Shown here: positions 13,846 to 18,533 of the stretch, in pieces
How positions within the stretch are numbered: position 1 is the first letter of the stretch
Layout: each line of letters opens with the position of its first letter
Source: Clostridia bacterium
GTDB lineage: Bacteria > Bacillota > Clostridia > Christensenellales > Aristaeellaceae
Length of the DNA stretch: 18,533 bases
Direction of reading: 5' to 3'
NCBI GenBank assembly: GCA_900769875.1
Contig: CAAGII010000051.1
Location: 1 to 18,533, forward strand
The notes under the pieces: generated by a model
What the model was told of the DNA's origin: nothing
The model's input: the letters and a program-made list of their open reading frames with translations, nothing else
Database searches by the model: none
Program-made: the position numbers and the translations under genes

Positions 13846-14262
13846 ATAGAAACTCCTTTACTCTCGGCCCGGCCGGGCGCCATGGGATCGAGGGGCCCAT
13901 GCGTCATCGATTCGGTCGGGTACGGCGGTTTGCCGTATCGTTTGGTAAAAGGGTACAAGAAAAGCGCGATAGCAGCTTCATGGCGTTTGCCTGTCAGTCA
14001 GACCGCATCTCTTGCCTCTGCATACCATTCCGGCCAGAGGGATGCTGTTGATCTGTACCAACCGAAGCTGTTACCGCGCGACCTGCTGCGCCATCGGCGA
14101 CACTTCCTTTCTCCTTGCAGGCTTGCTGTCTGTCGGTTTTGTGATGTACTATTTCGCCGTGCGGCTTGCCAATTCCTGCCTGCGCGGAGAAATTTTCTGC
14201 TTTTTTTCACGCGCATCCGGGACCGTTCGTTTGCGGGGCTGCGATACAAGGGCATGCCCCTC
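13846..14262 (-). ncRNA. Hairpin-rich region upstream of hpf; candidate raiA-type structured RNA/leader
   Basis: This is most of a 509-bp stretch without a convincing gene. Read on the minus strand it holds many stems: GCATC-CCTCTG pairing with CAGAGG-GATGC (14005-14045, 11 bp with a 5-nt bulge); GCAGGC/GCCTGC; CGCC-GAT-GGCG; long-range AACCGA/TCGGTT (14060-14065 with 14133-14138); TACGGC/GCCGTA (13921-13937); and CATGGG/CCCATG (13881-13901) just before the hpf ribosome site. The raiA motif is a known structured RNA class lying upstream of hpf/raiA genes in Firmicutes and Actinobacteria. The position fits, but I cannot match its consensus by eye. I found no convincing promoter for it. Confidence 0.35.
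14184..14207 (+). terminator. Terminator-like hairpin with T7 tract, no clear gene
   Basis: GCGGAGA can pair with TTTTCTGC (14184-14200, with wobbles and a very small loop), followed by seven T's (14201-14207). It has the form of a + strand terminator, but no + strand gene or promoter upstream of it is convincing. Read on the minus strand the same bases could instead form a GCGCG/CGCGC-closed stem (14182-14214). Confidence 0.3.
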
Positions 14263-14275
14263 ATGGAGCGCTCTC

Positions 14276-14315
14276 AAAAAGGATGCACGAGGAATCAATC
14301 CCCGTGCATCCTTTT
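14276..14315 (-). terminator. Bidirectional-looking terminator after the M29 aminopeptidase
   Basis: GGATGCACG (14281-14289) pairs perfectly with CGTGCATCC (14303-14311). Flanking AAAAA (14276-14280) and TTTT (14312-14315) provide a U-tract on either strand and can extend the stem. It lies 43 nt after the aminopeptidase stop and most likely ends that minus-strand transcript. It also insulates the region upstream of hpf. Confidence 0.9.
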
Positions 14316-14354
14316 GATACACACAGGCCTGCTGTATACCCCTGTTTTGATGGC

Positions 14355-15581
14355 TCAGTCAGCCCATTCACCGTTCCGGAACACAGGCACAGCCACGCCA
14401 TCCCTGTAGCCGGTGATCTCCATATCGGGCGCGCCGATCATGAAATCCACATGGATCATGCTGTCGTTGATGCCCAGAGCCTGACACTCCGCGTCGGTCT
14501 TTTGCTGATAGCCGCGGATGCAGTCGTTGAAGCCGCGTCCAAGCGCCACATGGCAGCTGGCGTTTTCGTCAAAGAGCGTTTCGTAGAAGAGGATGCCGCT
14601 GTTGCTGATCGGGCTGTTGTTGGGAATCAGCGCCAGTTCGCCGAGCATCCGGCTGCCCTCATCCATGGAGAGCATGCGGTCGAGCAGCTCCTTGCCGGTC
14701 TGCGCGTCCCACTCCACGGCCTTGCCGTCCTCAAAGCGAATCCAGAATTTGTCGATCAGCTGTCCCTGATAGCTCAGAGGCTTGGTGGCGACCAGCTTGC
14801 CCTCGGCCTTGCCCTTCATGGGAGAGGTAAAGATTTCCTCGGTAGGCATATTGGGGTTGAAGGTCACGCCGTCCAGGGTATCCTCGCTGCCGCCGCACCA
14901 CTGCCCCTCATGAATCAGATCGGCGCTGAAATCCGTACCGTTGGCGCTGTGGTAGACCAGGCGGTCAAAGCGCTGGTCGTTCAGCCACTGACAGCGCCTG
15001 CGGAAGCTCTCGTTGTGCGCCTTCCACGCGGCAACGGGATCGTTATCCTCCGTCACATGCACCGCGTCGAGAATGGCGCCCCACAGCTTTTCCACCGCCT
15101 GCGCGGGCGAAAGCTGCGGGAACACGCTCTTGGCCCATGCCCTGGAGGGCGCAGCGACAATGGTCCACTGCGTGCGGTTCTCAATCGCGTCGCGGTAGGG
15201 CTTGATGATGGGATAGCGGGCGATGGCGGCCTTCTGCATCTTGTGCTGATTCACGCCCCTGAGTCCCGCGGGATCGTCGCTGACAATGTGGATGCGCGCG
15301 GGGAAATCCACGGTCTGCTGCCTGAGCTTCTCTTCCTCCCATGGAAGCACGGTGGAGAGCGTTTTCACGGACTGGTGGCGATAGTGCAGCTTGGTCAGCG
15401 GCAGGCAGCTCCAGTCCACGCGAACGTAGCTCGCGCCGGCCTTGTAGCATTCATCGGCGACCATGGTGACAAACTCCGCCTGATCCACAGCGGCGTTGAT
15501 GATGACGGGCTGCTTCTTCTGCACGTTTGCGCCGCATACCGCGACAAGATGGGCATACTTGCGAATCAATGATTTTTTCAT
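14355..15581 (-). CDS. M29-family aminopeptidase (AmpS/PepS-like)
   Basis: M29 enzymes are cytoplasmic two-metal exopeptidases that remove N-terminal residues from peptides. The 408-aa protein has normal family length. The expected metal and catalytic positions are visible: MPTEEIFTSP (Glu248/Glu249), RMLGE (Glu315), FYETLFDENASCH (Glu334, His344) and MIHVDFMIG (His377, Asp379). The N-terminal half carries the family fold segment from KYAHLVAVCGANVQKKQPV to the DWSCL motif. The start is ATG 15581 with AAAGGAG 7 nt upstream. It has its own promoter and terminator and so is a single-gene unit between hpf and clpB. Preferred substrate cannot be told. Confidence 0.94.
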   Translation of the reverse strand: MKKSLIRKYAHLVAVCGANVQKKQPVIINAAVDQAEFVTMVADECYKAGASYVRVDWSCLPLTKLHYRHQSVKTLSTVLPWEEEKLRQQTVDFPARIHIVSDDPAGLRGVNQHKMQKAAIARYPIIKPYRDAIENRTQWTIVAAPSRAWAKSVFPQLSPAQAVEKLWGAILDAVHVTEDNDPVAAWKAHNESFRRRCQWLNDQRFDRLVYHSANGTDFSADLIHEGQWCGGSEDTLDGVTFNPNMPTEEIFTSPMKGKAEGKLVATKPLSYQGQLIDKFWIRFEDGKAVEWDAQTGKELLDRMLSMDEGSRMLGELALIPNNSPISNSGILFYETLFDENASCHVALGRGFNDCIRGYQQKTDAECQALGINDSMIHVDFMIGAPDMEITGYRDGVAVPVFRNGEWAD

Positions 15582-15624
15582 GTGTGTACTCCTTTATCGG
15601 GTTGCAAACTGGCTGTACATCACA

Positions 15625-15653
15625 ATTATACGCCAAATCGCCCTTCCGATCAA
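15625..15653 (-). promoter_or_regulatory. Promoter of the M29 aminopeptidase gene
   Basis: On the minus strand, TTGATC (15653-15648) is followed by a 17-nt spacer and a perfect TATAAT (15630-15625). The -35 matches 4 of 6 consensus bases. Transcription would start near 15618, about 36 nt before the ATG and just upstream of the ribosome site. Confidence 0.8.
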
Positions 15654-15746
15654 GGGGTGCGGTCACAGAAAGCGATGTCCTTCTATGAGTCGTCTGTCAG
15701 GATTGTTTTACTGGGGATGCAGGAGTGCGCTGCTGAGCCTTGCATG

Positions 15747-15771
15747 AAAAAGGCCGCTTTTGCAGCGGCCT
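15747..15771 (-). terminator. Intrinsic terminator of clpB
   Basis: AGGCCGCT (15751-15758) pairs with AGCGGCCT (15764-15771) around TTTGC. On the minus strand TTTTTC follows directly. It lies 80 nt after the clpB stop codon. Confidence 0.9.
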
Positions 15772-15779
15772 CGGGGCAT

Positions 15780-15806
15780 CGACAAAGTGCCGGAAGCACT
15801 GTGTCG
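15780..15806 (-). other. Strong hairpin in the clpB 3' untranslated region
   Basis: CGACA-A-AGTGC (15780-15790) pairs with GCACT-G-TGTCG (15796-15806): ten pairs with one A/G mismatch and a 5-nt loop. It has no U-tract and sits between the clpB stop and the true terminator, so it is not needed for termination. A 3'-end stabilising or protein-binding role is possible. Confidence 0.5.
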
Positions 15807-15850
15807 AGATGATGCACCCACTCACTGGTCGAGCGGCAAGCCGTGGCTGG

Positions 15851-18448
15851 TTACCGGACAAAGAGCTTTCCGTTCTCGTCCACATCAACCACCATGGTTT
15901 CACCGGGCTTGATGGATGCCTGCACGATTCTGCGGGCGAGCAGGGTTTCGACATGGCTCTGCAGGTAGCGCTTGAGCGGACGTGCACCATATACGGGGTC
16001 GAAGCCCTGATCGATCACTGCCTGCATGGCCTCGTTGGTCAGCTGAACGGACAGACGGCGGTCAGCAAGGCGGCTGTTCAGGTTCTTGAGCATCAGCAGC
16101 ACAATGCGGCTGATCTGCTCGCGGGTGAGCGGCTTGTAGGTGACGATTTCGTCAATGCGGTTGAGGAACTCGGGGCGGAAGTGGCGTGTCAGCAGGGTCT
16201 GCACCTGCGCCTTTGCGCTTTCGGTGATTTCACCGTTTTCGATCCCCTCGAGGATGTACTCGCTGCCCAGATTGCTTGTCATGATGAGGATGGTGTTCTT
16301 GAAGTCCACCGTGCGCCCCTGACTGTCGGTGATGCGCCCGTCATCAAGCACCTGCAGCAGAATGTTGAATACATCCGGATGCGCCTTTTCCACCTCGTCC
16401 AGCAGCACCACGGAGTAGGGATGGCGGCGAACCGCCTCGGTCAGCTGACCGCCCTCCTCGTAACCGACATAGCCGGGAGGTGCGCCGATGAGCCTGGACA
16501 CGGAGAACTTCTCCATGTACTCGCTCATATCGATGCGGATGAGGTTCTTCTCATCGTCAAACAGCGCCTGTGCCAGCGTCTTGGCAAGCTCGGTCTTGCC
16601 CACGCCGGTCGGACCAAGGAAGAGGAAGCTGCCCAGTGGACGGTTCGGGTCCTGAATGCCGGCGCGGCTGCGCAGGATCGCTTCGGCGACGCGCTGCACG
16701 GCTTCATCCTGGCCGATCACGCGCTCATGGAGCACATCCTCCAGATGAAGCAGCTTTTCGCGTTCGCCCTCCATCAGCTTGGTCACCGGGATGCCCGTCC
16801 AGCGCGCCACAATGCGGGCGATTTCCTCATCGGTCACGCGGTCGCGCAGCAGGCTTCCCTCGGTGCGGCTTCGGTCGGCGGCGGCCTCCTGCTCCGCCAA
16901 CTCCTTCTCCAGGCGGGGTAGCTCGCCATATTTCAGCTCAGCGGCGCGGTTCAGGTCGTAGCTGCGCTCGGCCTTCTCCATTTCGGCGCGCGTCTTTTCA
17001 ATGTCCTCACGCAGCTTGTTGACGCGGACGATCGCGTTCTTTTCCGTGTCCCACTTCGCCTGCATCCGGTTGAACACCTCGCGTTGCTCGGCCAGCTCCT
17101 TCTGAAGCGAGGCAAGGCGCTCGCGGGTGATATCGTCGTCGTCCTTCTTCATGGCAGCTTCCTCAATCTCCAGCTGCATGATGTGACGGCGCACATCATC
17201 CAGCTCGGCGGGGAGGCTGTCGATTTCCGTGCGGATGGTCGCGCATGCCTCGTCCACAAGGTCGATTGCCTTATCGGGCAGGAAGCGGTCGGTGATGTAG
17301 CGGTCGGAAAGCGTGGCGGCGGCAATCAGCGCGGCATCCTGAATTTTGACGCCATGGAACACCTCATAGCGCTCCTTGAGTCCGCGCAGGATGGTAATGG
17401 TATCCTCCACCGTCGGTTCGCCGACCATGACAGGCTGGAAGCGGCGTTCCAGCGCGGCGTCCTTCTCGATATACTTGCGGTACTCGTCCAGCGTGGTTGC
17501 GCCGATGCAGTGCAGCTCGCCCCTTGCCAGCATGGGCTTGAGCAGGTTGCCCGCGTCCATGGCGCCATCGGTCTTGCCTGCGCCCACGATGGTATGCAGC
17601 TCGTCGATGAACAGCAGGATGCGGCCCTGACTTTTCTTGATCTCGGCCAGCACGGCTTTGAGACGCTCCTCGAACTCGCCGCGGAACTTCGCGCCGGCAA
17701 TCAGGCTGCCCATATCCAGCGAAAAGACGGTGTGATCCTTGAGGCTGTCGGGCACGTCACCGCGCACGATACGCTGAGCGAGTCCCTCGGCAATGGCGGT
17801 TTTGCCAACGCCCGGCTCGCCGATCAGCACGGGATTGTTCTTGGTCTTGCGGGAAAGAATGCGGATCACATTACGGATTTCCTGATCGCGCCCGATCACG
17901 GGATCCAGCTTGTGCTGGCGCGCGAGCTCCACAAGGTCGGAGCCGTACTTCTTCAGCGCGTCGTAGGTTTCCTCGGGATTGTCGCTGGTCACGCGCGTTG
18001 CTCCGCGTACCTCGCCCAGCGCCTTGAGGAACGCATCCTCCTTCCATCCGGCGCGGTGAAGCGCGTCCTTCAGGGAGCTGTCTGCGCGGCCGCACAGACC
18101 CAGCCAGACATGCTCCACGGAGATATACTCGTCCTTCATTTGCCGGGCGCGCGTTTCCGCCTCGTTGAGAGCGCGCTCCAGCTCGGCGGTAATGTACACC
18201 TTGTCAGCCTCGCGCCCAGGGCCGGAGACGCGGGGCATGCGGGCGATCACATCGTTCAGACTGGCCTTCAGGCTGCTCGGGGACATGCCGCATTTTTGCA
18301 GGAGCTGCGGGATCAGGTCGTTCTCATCCTCCAGAAGGGCAAGGGCAACGTGCGCCTGTCCCACCTGCTGATGGCTGTATTCCACCGCAATGGCCTGCGC
18401 ACGCTGCAGGGCCGCACGAGATTTCTGCGTAAACTGATTCATATCCAT
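15851..18448 (-). CDS. clpB: ATP-dependent disaggregase ClpB
   Basis: ClpB is a hexameric AAA+ chaperone that, with DnaK, pulls proteins out of aggregates after heat stress. About 865 aa, it has an N domain (FTQKSRAALQRAQAIAVEYS, to about 145), a first ATPase module with Walker A GEPGVGKT (about 210-217) and Walker B LLFIDELH, a long coiled-coil middle domain (about 400-530, many Glu/Arg/Lys heptads) that distinguishes ClpB from ClpC/ClpA, and a second module with GPTGVGKT (about 612-619) and VVLLDEVEKAHPD. I chose ATG 18448: AGGAGG is 7 nt upstream. The ATG at 18454 lies one base from it and the ATG at 18442 lies 13 nt away. The promoter lies mostly beyond the window end. Confidence 0.97.
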   Translation of the reverse strand: MDMNQFTQKSRAALQRAQAIAVEYSHQQVGQAHVALALLEDENDLIPQLLQKCGMSPSSLKASLNDVIARMPRVSGPGREADKVYITAELERALNEAETRARQMKDEYISVEHVWLGLCGRADSSLKDALHRAGWKEDAFLKALGEVRGATRVTSDNPEETYDALKKYGSDLVELARQHKLDPVIGRDQEIRNVIRILSRKTKNNPVLIGEPGVGKTAIAEGLAQRIVRGDVPDSLKDHTVFSLDMGSLIAGAKFRGEFEERLKAVLAEIKKSQGRILLFIDELHTIVGAGKTDGAMDAGNLLKPMLARGELHCIGATTLDEYRKYIEKDAALERRFQPVMVGEPTVEDTITILRGLKERYEVFHGVKIQDAALIAAATLSDRYITDRFLPDKAIDLVDEACATIRTEIDSLPAELDDVRRHIMQLEIEEAAMKKDDDDITRERLASLQKELAEQREVFNRMQAKWDTEKNAIVRVNKLREDIEKTRAEMEKAERSYDLNRAAELKYGELPRLEKELAEQEAAADRSRTEGSLLRDRVTDEEIARIVARWTGIPVTKLMEGEREKLLHLEDVLHERVIGQDEAVQRVAEAILRSRAGIQDPNRPLGSFLFLGPTGVGKTELAKTLAQALFDDEKNLIRIDMSEYMEKFSVSRLIGAPPGYVGYEEGGQLTEAVRRHPYSVVLLDEVEKAHPDVFNILLQVLDDGRITDSQGRTVDFKNTILIMTSNLGSEYILEGIENGEITESAKAQVQTLLTRHFRPEFLNRIDEIVTYKPLTREQISRIVLLMLKNLNSRLADRRLSVQLTNEAMQAVIDQGFDPVYGARPLKRYLQSHVETLLARRIVQASIKPGETMVVDVDENGKLFVR

Positions 18449-18525
18449 ATGCATACCTCCTCTCAGGCGAGGGAGGAGCAGGCTGTCATCCGTGTTCCCA
18501 TCGCCCGGTACGCAGGGTCTTGAAG

Positions 18526-18532
18526 TTTGACT
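18526..18532 (-). promoter_or_regulatory. Possible CtsR half-site at the window end
   Basis: Read on the minus strand this is AGTCAAA, one heptad of the CtsR operator (direct repeat of RGTCAAA with a 3-nt gap) that controls clp genes in Firmicutes. The downstream side lacks a second heptad. A partner, if any, would lie just beyond the window. On its own a 7-mer is weak evidence. Confidence 0.25.
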
Positions 18533-18533
18533 A

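Noticed and set aside
13998..14264. Minus-strand frame of 88 codons upstream of hpf
   Set aside because: Arg/Ser-rich with no motif and no ribosome binding site. The same region is better explained by RNA structure; comF, often near hpf, was considered but its motifs are absent.
14012..14317. Possible small plus-strand membrane protein (hydrophobic run around FLLAGLLSVGFVMYYF)
   Set aside because: No usable ribosome site or promoter. The frame runs through both the T7 signal and the strong terminator at 14281-14311, and the rest of the protein is Cys/Arg-rich and unlike a real gene.
14166..15572. 468-codon plus-strand frame
   Set aside because: Antisense to the M29 aminopeptidase, whose metal-binding motifs, promoter and ribosome site are all clear.
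15786..15800. CIRCE (HrcA operator) near clpB
   Set aside because: AGTGC...GCACT has the reverse order of the CIRCE half-sites (GCACTC...GAGTGC), the wrong spacing, and lies at the 3' side of clpB.
17084..18523. 479-codon plus-strand frame, and another at 15740-16921
   Set aside because: Both are antisense to clpB, with no ribosome site or family motif. They are shadows of the codon bias of clpB.
1..18533. CRISPR array, tRNA/rRNA genes, toxin-antitoxin or defence system
   Set aside because: No regularly spaced repeats, no tRNA-like cloverleaf or conserved rRNA segments, and no recognisable defence proteins were found; the coding content is almost all housekeeping.

Overview
The window looks like an ordinary, GC-rich chromosomal segment of a Gram-positive bacterium of the Firmicutes, most likely in the class Clostridia. 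The markers are the Bacillus/Clostridium-type purine repressor PurR, the ylxM-ffh-rpsP-khpA-rimM-trmD block, a long-form ribosome hibernation factor, an M29 aminopeptidase and strong AGGAGG-type ribosome binding sites. Genus cannot be told from the sequence alone. The first 20 bases match the 3' end of the Illumina TruSeq adapter, so position 1 is almost certainly a contig end carrying untrimmed adapter. The first gene is therefore truncated.

Layout. Positions 22-7854 are all on the + strand: the tail of an unrecognised gene, purR with its own promoter and a PurBox-like operator, pth, mfd, an RNase Z-family hydrolase and an SLC13/ArsB-type permease. Positions 7885-8946 are a complete AT-richer IS481-like insertion sequence, with its transposase on the - strand and a perfect 36-bp palindrome inside the transposase gene. 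Positions 8961-13268 are a + strand translation/secretion operon (ylxM, ffh, rpsP, khpA, rimM, trmD, small membrane protein). Its promoter has a consensus -35 and -10, and two copies of TGTCAA-N10-TTGACA lie around it. The operon ends at an intrinsic terminator. Positions 13300-18448 are on the - strand: hpf, a 509-bp gene-poor but hairpin-rich stretch upstream of hpf, an M29 aminopeptidase with its own promoter and terminator, and clpB, whose promoter lies beyond the window end.

How the genes fit together. pth, mfd, RNase Z, ffh, S16, KhpA, RimM, TrmD, HPF and ClpB are housekeeping functions: tRNA recycling and maturation, transcription-coupled repair, co-translational targeting, ribosome assembly and hibernation, and protein disaggregation. 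PurR links the left segment to purine/PRPP status. The only clearly acquired DNA is the insertion sequence, which sits 30 bp upstream of the -35 of the ffh operon promoter.

The most interesting signals are regulatory rather than coding: the paired dyads at the ylxM-ffh promoter, the structured region upstream of hpf (a candidate raiA-type noncoding RNA), a terminator inside the khpA-rimM gap, and the palindrome in the insertion sequence. No CRISPR array, tRNA, rRNA, phage or defence system was seen.
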